Source: Oikopleura dioica (Eukaryota > Chordata > Appendicularia > Copelata > Oikopleuridae). From it: 64,000 bases of DNA. Below the pieces are notes generated by a model. It saw only the letters and a list, made by a program, of their open reading frames with translations. It ran no database searches and had not been told where the DNA came from. The stretch lies in the NCBI GenBank assembly GCA_907165135.1, contig OU015567.1:13025001-13089000 (forward strand). The letters run 5' to 3'. Positions 10,731 to 21,448 of this stretch are shown piece after piece; the first letter of the stretch is position 1; every line of letters begins with the position of its first letter. A program made the position numbers and the translations under genes.

Positions 10731-13700
10731 ATGGACCAAACCAGCCAGAAAATAGCGCAGATTGAAGAGTTGAGCAGAGAACTTGATGCTCTTCTTGAAC
10801 AAGCGACGGCCAGTGCCCCTGAAAGAGTTCAAGAAAGTGTCAAGGCTCTCCAGGCAGATAAACAGAAGCTAATCTACCAGGTAAGATGGAGTTTTTGAGA
10901 TTTTGTGATTTATTTTGAGCCAGGCGAATATTCTCAGAAGATCAGTTAATGCAGAGAAAATCGAGGCAGAGAAAAATAATGTTCTTTCGCAATTTGAAAG
11001 AGTCAAACCAACTACTTATCAAGGTAAATGATTTATTTTGAGCTTCGCAAGAAATGTATTCTATATGATGACAAGATTGAAGCGATTGTTGATTCATTTT
11101 AGATTCACGGTTATTATTGTGTTTTGATTTTTGTTTTGTACTGGGGAAATTTTAAGGAAAACCCTTTTCTCATTTTTGATTCATTTCGGGGCAAATTTTC
11201 TTGAAAGCGTTTGTTTTATCCTTTCGAATTTGGGTTTCTTATATGTGCTAGAGCATATGGACCATATGATATAGTTCTGAACATGGCAAGGTGCTACTGC
11301 CATATGTGCAGTTGCTCTCGCAGGTGATCCATTTTCCCCTTCAAAGCCATTATCCGACCTGACCATCAATTCTAGCTCCAAGTGGAACCGTCCTACCTAA
11401 ACCTGGCAAGCAAAATATCTTAATAACCTCTGCTCTTCCCTACGTCAACAACGTCCCTCACCTCGGCAACGTCGTCGGCTGTGTTCTCAGTGCCGACATC
11501 TTCGCCCGCTACTCCCGATTCAGTGGTAAGAAAGATTTGCTTTTTAAATATAAAAATATGTTATATTTACATTTTCTGTACAGAAGTGGGTTGATTTTTT
11601 CGTTATAAAGGACCTGCATCAGTTTTGCTTGAAGATTCACAGACAGATTCTACGCGCCGGCGGAGAATTGCTTGCATCACATTTGCTCCGTTTGTTTTCA
11701 ACTCTAAATTTATAAAAATAAGGGTTTATGCGTCGGAGAATCTTACCGTAAATTGCTGCTAGAATCGAGCGAATAGTTCCCAGGCGAAAGCCCATTCGTT
11801 CAAGATCATCTTGACGAAGTTGTTGAAAGGAATTGAAGGTTATGTCTTCGTCCAAGAATCGATAATGACAGTTCATCAGGTTAAAATATACAAGCAATTC
11901 AACCAGCTTCACTTCGCCATTGAAATTTTCGCGGGCTAGGAAACAGCTTTTATATTTCAATTTTTGATTTGAAACTTACATAAAAGAGCGCCGTTCTTGT
12001 TCACAAGTGAAGTCAAATCGCCATCAATATTGGCAGTTCTGAAGCCCAAAGTGCTCTTGAAGAAATTCGTGAGAAAATACGGCCCCTTTTGGGAAGTGCA
12101 AAACGTTTCGAGCTTTGGGAAAGCAATGCGGAATCGCCAGTCGTGTCGATTTAAATCCCCAGTTTCTTTCAAATGCTTGTAATCGTTTACAATCACGGAG
12201 CCTTAAACTTTTGTTTTTTTGTAGACTTCGATTAATTCTTACCTAGCTCGTAAGATTTATCAATACAGGCGAGTCCAACATCTCCCGACTGTCCCTGACT
12301 CATGAGCCAGTGATAGATCGGATTCTCCGGCTTCTTCTTGAGTAACATGTGATACATCTCATAATTATTCGTCTCGAAGGCTATTCTCAGCGCAGTGTGA
12401 CCATGAATGTTTTTCCTCTCTAACTCTTGAGGGTGATGCTCCAAGATAAGCTAAAAATGCATTTTGTGGTGCTTATCGCGCCAGGTGTTTGGTCTTACCT
12501 GAACAATTCTTATATAACCAAAGCGCACGGCAAAATGGAGAGCAGTATTTCCTCGGCGATCGACGTGATCGTTGGTTGCTCCTTCGTCCAACTTTCTGAT
12601 CACTGATGATGTATCGCCGATTCGATTGTGGCCATTTATCGCAGAACTAGAAATCCTTTATCAAATGAAAACTACCTCAAGTTACCTGTCTTCGCTCAAA
12701 TTAATATATCCGACCGCTTCCTTGAGGGCTAAATCGAGGGAAATCTGCTTTGCCGTCTTTCTGATTCTCCACTTTGCCTGCTCCCACCATTCTTCCTCCT
12801 TGTGCCGTCGCTCGAGACAGTCGAAGACGGTGCAAGATTCGCGGAAGGCTCTTTCTTGAATTTTCGTGCGCCCGGCCATTCGTGCTTTTTTCAACCGGTC
12901 GCAAAACTAACTAAATTCTTCAAAGCAAAACACCACTCGGTTCGTGGGCATTCTAGAAACATTCTTGAAAATTTTTTTTCTAGGAAAGAATACGCTCTAT
13001 ATTTGCGGAACTGATGAATATGGAACTGCTACCGAGACAAAAGCATTCCAAGACTTCAAAGAGCTCTATGATAAGGATGTTCGGCAAGCGTGCAAGGCAG
13101 TGTGCGATAAGTACCACGCTTTGCATAAAGAAGTTTACCAGTGGTTCCAAATTTCGACCGACCATTTTGGGCGAACATCGACCCAGTTTCAAGATGACGT
13201 CGTGCATGAAATTTTCAACGATTTGGACAAGCGAGGCATGTGGCTAGAAAAGGATGTTCAGCAGCTGTTCAGTCCAAAGTTGGACAAGTTCTTGGCTGAC
13301 AGATTCGTCGAGGGAACATGCCCTAAACCGGAGTGCGCGTACGAAGATGCCAGAGGAGATCAATGCGACAAATGCGGCGGTTTGCTCAACGCTATCGACT
13401 TGGTTAATCCTCGATGTAAATTCACTGGCTGTACTCCTGAAATCCGAACTTCAAAACATCTCTTCCTCAATCTGCCTAAAATTGAAAGCGAACTCAAAGT
13501 CTGGCTCAATGAAGTGACCAGCGAGTGGTCTAACAATGCTAAACAGATCTTTGATTCGTGGATCAAGAAGGGTTTGGAGCCAAGATGCATGACAAGAGAT
13601 TTGAAATGGGGAGTAAAAGTGCCAAAAGAAGGATTTGATCATAAGGTCTTTTACGTTTGGTTTGATGCGCCTATTGGATATCCTTCTATTACAGGTGAGA

Positions 13701-14753
13701 CTATCTCAAATTATCGTAAAGCCCTAGATCGAAATTTTCTTCAGCTGAGTATACTCCTAAATGGCGAGATTGGTGGCAAGGCAAAGATGTCAAATATTAC
13801 CAATTCATGGGCAAAGATAATGTTCCGTTCCATTCTGTTCTTTTCCCCTCCTATTTGCTCGGCACTGGCAAGCCCTGGAATTTGGTAGGCAGACCCTAGA
13901 ACTTTCGAGAAGAAAATTTGTTTACTTAGGTGAACGTTATAAACGCGACGGAATATTTAAATTATGAAAACGGTAAGTTTTCGAAGTCGAGAGGGGTCGG
14001 TGTTTTCGGCAATCAAGCGGCAGAAACGAATATTCCATCTGATGTTTGGAGGTTTTACTTGATTTACATGAGGCCTGAAGTGCAGGATACTGAGTTCCAG
14101 GTAAGCTATTGTAATCTCAAGAGCTTGGTAGCACATAAAATTATAGTGGAGCGATTTCCAGTTGAAGAACAACTCAGAATTGCTCAACAACTTGGGCAAC
14201 TTCATCAACAGAGGACTGTCCTTTGTGGTCAAGTTCTACGACCAGAAAGTGCCCAGCGCGGAGATAAACGGAAATATGCGAGCTTGGGTTGCTGAAGTCA
14301 ACGTTTTGCTCAAGGAGTACATTGAATGCATGGAAAGTAATCAACAAAGAGAGGGATTAAGAAGAGTGCTTGCCATCTCAAAACTTGGTAACAAATTGAT
14401 TCAAACATGGCAACCGTGGGTCAAGGTCAAATCAAAGGTAAGCTTTTTCGGGGAAAAAGCTGTCTGAAATCAGTTTTAAGGATCCAGCGTTGCGCAACGA
14501 AGCATCAGCATGTGTGATGCTTTCAGCTAACCTCGTCTTTTTATTGTCCTCATTGTTGGAGCCCTTCATGCCCATGACTTCATTCGAAATCGCGAGACAA
14601 CTTGGTGTCGCGCGCGCTCAGATTCCATCAAAGTTCGGCGCTTTCTTGGAAAAAGACCACAAAGTCTACGAGAGCAGGCCATTATTCAGAAAGATTGAAG
14701 ACGAAGAAGTGAAAGAGTATCGAGTACGATTCGCGGGCAAAGCGGATAAATGA
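10731..14753 (+). CDS. MARS1: Cytosolic methionyl-tRNA synthetase with N-terminal coiled coil
   Basis: Class I synthetase that charges tRNA-Met. Eight in-phase exons: 10731-10880, 10924-11023, 11376-11525, 12984-13694, 13745-13884, 13930-14100, 14162-14437, 14481-14753; about 656 residues. Catalytic signatures: [11 protein letters not shown] (HIGH motif, HLGN), [10 protein letters not shown], the zinc knuckle [22 protein letters not shown], and KFSKSRG (KMSKS). The anticodon-binding helices follow ([15 protein letters not shown]). The protein begins with a roughly 85-residue charged coiled coil ([39 protein letters not shown]), reminiscent of the AIMP1 leucine-zipper region, instead of the GST-like domain of vertebrate MARS1, and it has no C-terminal WHEP or EMAPII domain. 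The third intron (11526-12983) contains a complete antisense ankyrin-SAM gene. The start ATG lies 34 bp after a TTTTTCAG acceptor. Confidence 0.93.
11603..12879 (-). CDS. Ankyrin-repeat plus SAM-domain protein, nested in MetRS intron 3
   Basis: Six minus-strand exons keep one frame throughout: 12879-12686, 12646-12499, 12450-12243, 12201-11980, 11935-11747, 11703-11603; 1062 nt, 353 residues. The N-terminus is charged and helical ([19 protein letters not shown]). Ankyrin repeats follow, with the signatures [21 protein letters not shown] (one residue longer than needed) and [16 protein letters not shown]. The C-terminal third matches a SAM domain: a short first helix, [14 protein letters not shown], then [20 protein letters not shown]. 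Such proteins are scaffolds; the partner is not deducible. All introns are 36-50 bp with GT-AG borders, unlike the 1.4 kb MetRS intron that holds the gene. The ATG at 12879 gives MAGRTKIQE. The model is strong because five splice phases agree; exact orthology is uncertain. Confidence 0.85.
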
Positions 14754-15026
14754 AGAAATTAAGGGCGTAAGATAGGAAAATTATAATATTGTGGCTGCTT
14801 CTTTTTTAATTTATTTCTGTCTGTCATTCAACGAGGTTCACTTACTTACGTAGCATTTGACAAACACTTTCATCTTCAGAAGAAACATGTGCTGAGTGTT
14901 AATTTCGTGCTGTTCGGAGGCCTTCAAGGCTATCGGCCGATGTTTTGGTTGTTACAAAGACGAGGAAGACAAGCCGCAAGCTTCTTGACAACGGCCCCCG
15001 CAGCAGCAACAGCGAACTCGAGGTGG

Positions 15027-15170
15027 ATGAGGTTAAGCCTCTTCGAGAGGCGAACTAAATCCACCATGCTTTGAGTCAACTCACGACTCATCCTTCTGGA
15101 CGAGCCAATGAAGCTTCTTGTGAAACGATTCTGTCGACACATTTTGCAGAAACTCTTCGTCCAATTCTCA
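15027..15170 (+). ncRNA. Candidate structured element, copy 1 of 3
   Basis: Begins ATGAGGTTAAGCC and contains the hairpin 15037-15051 (stem GCCTCT/AGAGGC, loop TCG). The stem differs from copy 3 by a paired change (U-A for C-G), so the pairing is kept while the bases change. A diverged version of the second conserved block (CGAGCCAATGAAGC) lies near 15097. About 130 bp upstream it also shares sequence with copy 2, so the repeated unit may be longer. Whether it is a separate RNA, a 3' UTR element or decayed coding sequence cannot be settled by reading. Confidence 0.35.
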
Positions 15171-15507
15171 AATCTACTATTTCGTAAAATAAACCATTCC
15201 CTCCCATTTGATCCAGCATTATTTAATATTCCTCCATAATTATTTTGATTTCTGAATAAATTTTTCGCATTCCAATTTCGAGTTCTTCCTTAATTTTGAC
15301 TTTTCAGACAACGAACACCATGGTTTTGTGATTGATTGTTTCGGGCATCCGCTCCGCGAGTAATGCCATTTCTAAGGCCCTCAAGGGTGACGATAGCCAA
15401 AAGGTAGTCTTCTTTTAATTTTATTGGTTTGAGAATGTTTAGCCTATCGAATCCTCAGGTGGCTGACAGAAACCCCAAGCTGTCGAGAAATCGCAGCAGA
15501 AGTCCAA

Positions 15508-15655
15508 ATGAGGCTAAGCCCCATTTGGGGCCCTCAATGATTCTACTTATTCATACGTCTCAGTAAGCAAAGACTTTCTTCGTGCGAGCTCATGAAGCCT
15601 CAAGCTCAAAGGGTACCTGCCACGACTTTTGGTGGAAAATTTTCTTCTCGTCTAA
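15508..15655 (+). ncRNA. Candidate structured element, copy 2 of 3
   Basis: Begins ATGAGGCTAAGCC with hairpin 15518-15531 (stem GCCCC/GGGGC). The block at about 15585-15635 is very similar to copy 3: a stem GAGCT/AGCTC around ATGAAGCC, then TGCCACGACTTTTGGTGG. In copy 3 the first stem is GAACTT/AAGTTC, again a paired change. A TTTT run follows at about 15644. Relative to copy 3 there are one-base indels inside the conserved block, which argues against selection on a protein frame. Confidence 0.4.
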
Positions 15656-15883
15656 GATTGTCTTTATCCTCTTGACATCAGCAGGATAAACGATTTTTGT
15701 TGTATCACTGCTTTTCACACTTACTGTTGATATATTCAATATAAATCCTAATAAGCGATTTCTCGTGCACTGCCTGTTGTTAAAGTATATCGGTATATAT
15801 TGACTGTTCTCGTTTAATAAAAAAATCAATTTTTGATTGAAGAAAAAAGTTGAAGAATGAACTGATAGAAAACACAAACAGAG

Positions 15884-16529
15884 ATGAGTGGTTGTGTGAA
15901 ACTTGTCGAATTAGATCCCCTCGTGGACAAGGTAAAATTGTCCGAAAATTGCCGGGTGGGTATTCATGAATTTCTTATCAGGGGAAGTCTGAGTGCTTGA
16001 ACGAAGACGATGATCACACGTGGTTGAACGTGATCGAAGAATCCGCAACCGGAGAGCTCAAATCCGACTGCGATGAGCAGCTTATCCTCAGAGTAGAGTT
16101 TACTCAGCCCGTTAAGCTTCATTCTCTCGTCATTGAAGCTGGGTGTGACGCGGAGCAAGCCCCCAAAGTAAGAGAGCTTCTCGGAGGTGCGAATTTCTCA
16201 AACCAGGGTGCTTTTCTAGGAAATTCGACTCTTTGCGAATGAAACGAGTCCGATTTCTTTTGATGATGCTGAGCAGAGAAAGTCGACGCAGGACTTTGAC
16301 TTGTCCTTCGAAGAGCTGTCGAAGCCGATTGAAGTTCGATTTGTCAAATTCCAAAAAGTCAATAATATCACAATTTTCTTCAAGGTACATCTTTTCCGGG
16401 ATCTTTTTTTTTGAGTTCGCTCTTTAGAACAACCAAGGTGATCAAGATGTGACCTCCATGTCCAAAGTGCAATTTATCGGTTCGCCCATTGCCACAACGA
16501 ACATGAGCGAGCTCAAGAAGGTCGGATGA
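15884..16529 (+). CDS. Stand-alone PITH-domain protein (TXNL1-like C-terminal domain)
   Basis: Four exons in phase 0: 15884-15931, 15982-16167, 16220-16384, 16428-16529; 166 residues. It matches the PITH domain, the proteasome-interacting C-terminal half of thioredoxin-like protein 1: ECLNEDDDHTWLN, SDCDEQLILRVEFTQPVKLHS, PIEVRFVKFQKVNNITIFF, NNQGDQDVTSMSKVQFIGSP, ATTNMSELKK. The usual N-terminal thioredoxin domain with its CxxC site is absent; the short N-terminus (MSGCVKLVELDPLVDK) aligns with the TXNL1 linker, so this is a PITH-only protein. The stop TGA at 16527 overlaps the start of structured element copy 3. An ACAAACAG acceptor ends two bases before the ATG. It lies between MetRS and the MST kinase on the same strand. 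Confidence 0.88.
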
Positions 16530-16665
16530 GGCTAAGCCCCTTCGAGGGGCGCCGCTGAACACAGCGATAAACAACATGTTTCTTCTCCAAAAGAGGATCT
16601 TCAGCGAACTTATGAAGCCACAAGTTCAAAGGGCCACATGCCACGACTTATGGTGGAGCGCATTT
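16527..16665 (+). ncRNA. Candidate structured element, copy 3 of 3, overlapping the PITH stop codon
   Basis: Starts at the PITH stop codon (ATGAGGCTAAGCC). Hairpins visible: 16536-16550 (GCCCCT/AGGGGC, loop TCG), CGCTG/CAGCG directly after, GAACTT/AAGTTC around ATGAAGCC at about 16605-16627, and CCAC/GTGG around 16641-16656. A TTTTT run follows at about 16662. It could be a 3' UTR structure of the PITH mRNA or an independent small RNA. One alternative frame across it would encode a hydrophobic tail, but the other copies do not preserve that frame. Confidence 0.4.
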
Positions 16666-16786
16666 TTAATGTCATCGCTGCCTGGATTCTCTTTAAATTT
16701 ACCCTTTCTTCTGTTATAAAAATGCTTCAAAGTCAAGCTGACACCCTTTGATTGAAGAATGTTAAATCGCTAGAACAAAGAATAAA

Positions 16787-18799
16787 ATGACAGACGAATT
16801 CATGGAGAACATGGGAGAGTACTCCTTCGATATGTTGGAGTTACTCGGCACTGGTTCTTATGGATCGGTTCACAGGGCGGTGACAAAAGACGGGCTCGGA
16901 AACGAATTCGCGATCAAGAAAGTTACTACAAGCGATTTGAGCGATATGATCCGCGAAATCTCCTTCATGAAGCAACTCGACTCCCAGTTCATTATCAAGT
17001 ACTACGGATCATTCTGCTTGGACAACAGGTTAGTTTTTGGAGCTTTTTTTTGGATCAGATTTCAGAAGATCAGTTTAGCGATCGTCATGGAGTACTGCAG
17101 CGGAGGAAGTATCAGCGATATTTACAGGTGTAGAAAGCAAACACTGACAGAAGAGGCTTGCGCCACGATTATTCGGGACACCCTGTTTGGACTCGACTAT
17201 CTTCATCAGCAAAGAAAGATTCATCGAGATGTCAAGTGTGGAAATATTCTGCTGACAGGTAGTACTGCTTTCGATTTTTCGAAGAAAATTTGATTGATGG
17301 CGTTCAGAGAAGGGCGTAGCCAAGCTAGCAGACTTCGGTGTCTCCGGGCAACTTACAGAAACGTTCAATAAACGCAATACCGTCATCGGAACGCCGGTAA
17401 AGTTGCCTCATAATCGAATTAGCGGCCCAATTAAGACTCTGTTAAGTATTGGATGGCGCCGGAAGTCATTCAGGAAATCGGATACGACTGCTTAGCCGAT
17501 ATATGGTCGCTGGGGATCACTGCCATTGAAATGATAGACGGAAAACCGCCGTATTCGGAAATGCAGGTTGCTCGCGCTATTTATACGATTCCGCAAAATA
17601 GCCCTCCGACATTCAAGGAGAGTAACAAAAATCTATCTCTTGATTCAATCTTAAAAACGCTCTTGCTTTAGTCTTTCAGTTTGTTCACTTGTAATTACAG
17701 GATCCAGCAAATGTGTCGAACATTTTCAACAATTTCGTCAAGCGTTGTCTTATCAAGAAACCCGAGAAACGGAGTTCTGCTGCCGAGCTGCTGGAAGAAG
17801 AGTTCATCAAAAATGCTCGTCGATCGAGGGAACACATTATTGAAATTATTGAAGAAGCTCATGAAATCAAGAGACGACTGAGTCAGACGAAAAACAAGCG
17901 TCAGGAATCTATTAATCGTAGCTCAGGTTGATCAAGGTTGAGTCAACATGCGTTTTTACTGACTTGTGTAGGATCTGAAGAGAATGAATACAGTACTGTC
18001 CTCAAAAGCGAAAACTCTCCAGCCGGAACAATGCTTGAAGGATCATCTACGATCGTAAAGTCATTCAACAGTATGTGTGTTTACGAAAACACAACCAAGC
18101 AGTCGTCAAATCAGCGCAATACGTTCATGAATTATATCCAAGATTTGCCACCACCGCCTCAAGCTGCCCAGATTAGGTAACGCGTATATATATTTACGTC
18201 TTTGAGATAAATAGCCCAGAACAGCGGTTGAAACTTTAGAAATAGAAACGTCTTGATAAAAAGAAGCGAAATACTGTTGTAAAGCTCATGTAACAAATGG
18301 AGAGATAAAAAAAAACTATTACATATGTAGTAATTAACCGCGTTTTAAAAAGTATGAACCCAGATGTAGAAGAAATACGCAATATTCTAAAGGGAACGCG
18401 AAACCTGAAAGATTACTCGAGCGATCAGCTACGCAGATTTTTGGATTTAATTGACCCCATGATGGAGCAAGAACTCGAAGAAACGCGCGAGGCCTATTTG
18501 CAAAAGCAAAAGCCTATTACTGACGTAAGTCTTACTGTATTTCTCCGCATTTATAAGACCATGCTCTTATTAAACTTGAGTCTTGGTCACCAAGATGGGA
18601 TTTTTTGGAACTAAAGTGGAAACACTCTTCAACAACCAATTTGTTTTTTTTTCATAATTTTTCTACGGGGCTCACACTCAAGAAAACTCTTGTCTTTTCT
18701 TCAGTGCTCACGTGATTGCTTATTTGCTAACAACACTTTTAGGCATTAGAAGCAAAAAGACTTGCGCGACGGAATATGCAAGAAAAATACAACAACTAA
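16787..18799 (+). CDS. STK3/4 (hippo): Hippo/MST (STK3/4) Ste20-family kinase with SARAH domain
   Basis: Core kinase of the Hippo growth-control pathway. Exons: 16787-17028, 17074-17258, 17308-17396, 17447-17617, 17701-17926, 17972-18176, 18353-18524, 18743-18799. The kinase domain shows the glycine loop [11 protein letters not shown], lysine in [25 protein letters not shown], and the activation loop NTVIGTPYWMAPEV, typical of MST. A linker with SSG repeats and PPPP follows. The SARAH domain is encoded by the last two exons ([19 protein letters not shown], then [11 protein letters not shown]) and mediates dimerisation and binding to Salvador/RASSF. The intron 17618-17700 must be read as GA-AG (AAG|GAGAGTAAC) to connect PPTFK to DPANVS in frame; the nearby GTAACA gives the wrong phase. 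The gene is followed after 154 bp by the TBC1D22 start. Confidence 0.93.
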
Positions 18800-18953
18800 A
18801 AGTACTCTCTACCTTATTGACCTGCAATACCTTTTTCCTTAACATCTCTTCCTCTGTAAATTTTCTTCCTAACAACATTCTATGTCTCCCTGCCTTCATT
18901 AAAATTGATAAAAAATCTCTCTATTCAAGTAAAAAAAATTTTGATTTCTTCAG

Positions 18954-21448
18954 ATGGCCGACTTGTTCTGGCGGTCAACGAAAAAGCCAGGCAAGTCGGC
19001 AGGTTCGCAACCTGCTCCCGAAAGTTCCAAGTTCAAAAAGTACCAAAACGAGACGGCCGACGCTTGGGATGCAGCAGACGACGAGCTCGTCAAAGGATTT
19101 GGGGTTGATCCTGATGCCTCGCGTTCTGCTGCCCTTGCTGTTCTAGCTCGTTACAGGTTCGGGTGGCCACGTCACAAATGTAGCATATTCTCTATGGAAC
19201 TATGTCAAAGATGTCAAAGATGCTGATCGCTGCGGTATCTCAAGCCCTAAATTCTTGTAAACCAATGTTTTCATCCTTTTGAATCAGCTCGGTTGACCAC
19301 CCTTAATCACAGTAAATCGCCAAAATCACCGCCTCCCGCCCCTCAAGAATCAACCAGCAAATCTTCTAGCAATAATATTCCAAAGCAGAAATTGAATATT
19401 CCGCCTAAAGAAAACGCTGCAACAAACAGTAATACAGAAGAATCCAAAACGAAGCCGAAATCCCCAATAATCGTCTCGCCAGGTACCCAAGCATTTATTT
19501 TAGCTCTTGTATTTCCAACACAAGCACTGTTCAGGACCGCCAAATAAATCATTCACAGGACTGCCTCCGCTCACTGATGCCCAAATTGCCAGATCGGAAA
19601 AATTTTCAAGTGCAATAAACAGAGACCTGACAGATCTCGCCGATCTACGGGAATTAGCATGGAGAGGCTGTCCCCCTTGTTACAGGCCCATTTGCTGGCG
19701 GCTGATTACTGGACTTCTTCCCACGGCAAGGGAGCGGCGATTAGCGACGCTAGAAAAGAAAAGAAATGAATATTGGAAGCTTGTACGTATTTTTCAGCCG
19801 CGAATCGAATACTCCTAGTTTTAGTTTCTTTTTACTTGAGAATAACTTTTATTTTCAAAAAGGTTGATCGTTACTTCAAACTTTCAAAAGAACCGTCTCA
19901 CAAGGACACGTACCACCAGATAACAATCGACATCCCCAGAACCAATCCGTCGGTTCCGCTCTTTCAGCAAAAGCTAATCCAGGTGAGTCGCGATCCTTTA
20001 GAAATTCCATCTGAAAAATATGCCAAAAGGAATTAATGGAACGCATTTTATTTATTTGGGCGATTCGACATCCGGCGTCGGGCTATGTCCAAGGAATGAA
20101 CGACCTCGTCACCCCCTTTCTTCACGTTTTCCTTTCCGAGCATCTAAGAGCCGGTGAAAAGTTCGAAACGACCAACATGGACCTCATTCCTCAAGAAGCG
20201 CTAAGAGAGGTAATTTGTTACCAAGAAATACAAGTTTTGTTTACTGTTACGATTTTCTCGCTACACACGAATCTAATGTTCTTCGCCGTAGAAATAGTAT
20301 TACTCGTGGTAGAATAAACGGTTATATCCCGAGATAACAATATTACGATAAATTACGAGTTACGAGAAATTCTAAAAAACGATGCGTCCAGCACTTTTGC
20401 CGCGATTGTGAGCCTCAGAATCCGTCAGGTTAATTTCGGGTTGCGGGCAATTTTTTGGCACGTAATTCTATGCTCTTACTTCGTAATTTATGGAATGAAC
20501 TTTTTTCAGCGATAAATTCTTGGTTCAATCGAGGTTCAAATAATGCAACAAAGAAAAGTCAACTTCAAGCAACTTCGCAAAAATATTTGGCTGTTTATCG
20601 AGGAACATATGATAGCTATTTTTAGCGAGCATTTCGGAAATTCCTAGATTCTTGCTCGAAATTCTTTCGTCGGAGAAAATTTCTCTACGGCAAAAACGAG
20701 TCCCCTCAAAATTTACTCTGAAAAAACCTAACCCTTGCCAATCCTAGGCTTACAATTGTTTGGATCCCCTCGGTATCACTTTTTTCAGGTTGAAGCAGAT
20801 TGTTTCTGGTGCCTTGGATGGCTCTTAGACGGGATCCAAGACAACTACACATTCGCTCAGCCAGGCATTCAGCGCCAAGTTTCCCAGCTAGAAGATCTGA
20901 TAGAGCGAATTCAGCCTGATCTCTTCCAGCACTTGCAAGAAAACTCCGTTCAATTCCTTCAGTTCGCCTTCCGGTGGTTTAATAATTTATTGATGCGCGA
21001 GGTAACAATCAAGCTTTGAATTCAAGTCAAGATCTGATTTTAGCTGCCTCTATCTGCGATTGTACGCTTATGGGACTCGTACTTTTCTGAAGCAGGGGCT
21101 GATGAAAGGTCGAGCTTGCACTTGTTCGTCTGCGCGGCTTTTCTCATTCACTGGAAACGGCTGTTGCTTGATCAATGTGATTTCCAAGGTAATTCCAAAG
21201 TCTACGTAAGCTACTTCGAATAACAAAAGAGTTTCATCAATACGTGATTCAATCGTGATTGGTCGACCGTTTACTCGGCCAATCAGAGACTTGATGGTAG
21301 AAATATTGAAGTATAATCACGTAATTTAGGTTTGATGATGACAGTTCAAGGACTCCCCACGAACGGCTGGGGCGAATCTGAAATTTCCGAAATTCTAGCT
21401 AAAGCTTTCATGCTGCGATCGACTTACACCCTCAAGCAACTTTCGTAA
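18954..21448 (+). CDS. TBC1D22: TBC1D22-type Rab GTPase-activating protein
   Basis: Rab GAP of the TBC1D22A/B family (Golgi-associated in vertebrates). Exons: 18954-about 19156, 19288-19482, 19559-19782, 19863-19982, 20030-20209, 20789-21001, 21044-21188, 21330-21448. The N-terminus MADLFWRSTKKPG and the motif NETADAWDAADDE fit the family. The linker is low-complexity (SKSPKSPPPAP). The TBC domain carries the arginine finger ITIDIPRTN, the glutamine finger GYVQGMNDLVTPF, DGIQDNYTFAQPGIQ, and QFAFRWFNNLLMRE. The junction of exons 1 and 2 is not settled: the visible GT at 19157 gives the wrong phase. The ATG directly follows TTCTTCAG, the arrangement expected at a spliced-leader acceptor, and the MST kinase stop is only 154 bp upstream, so the two may be co-transcribed. 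Confidence 0.92.

Noticed and set aside
15585-15635. Possible SECIS element (ATGA, 12 nt, AAA, 13 nt, GA spacing)
   Set aside because: The spacing is suggestive but the two strands of the would-be helix do not pair, and copy 3 does not pair either.
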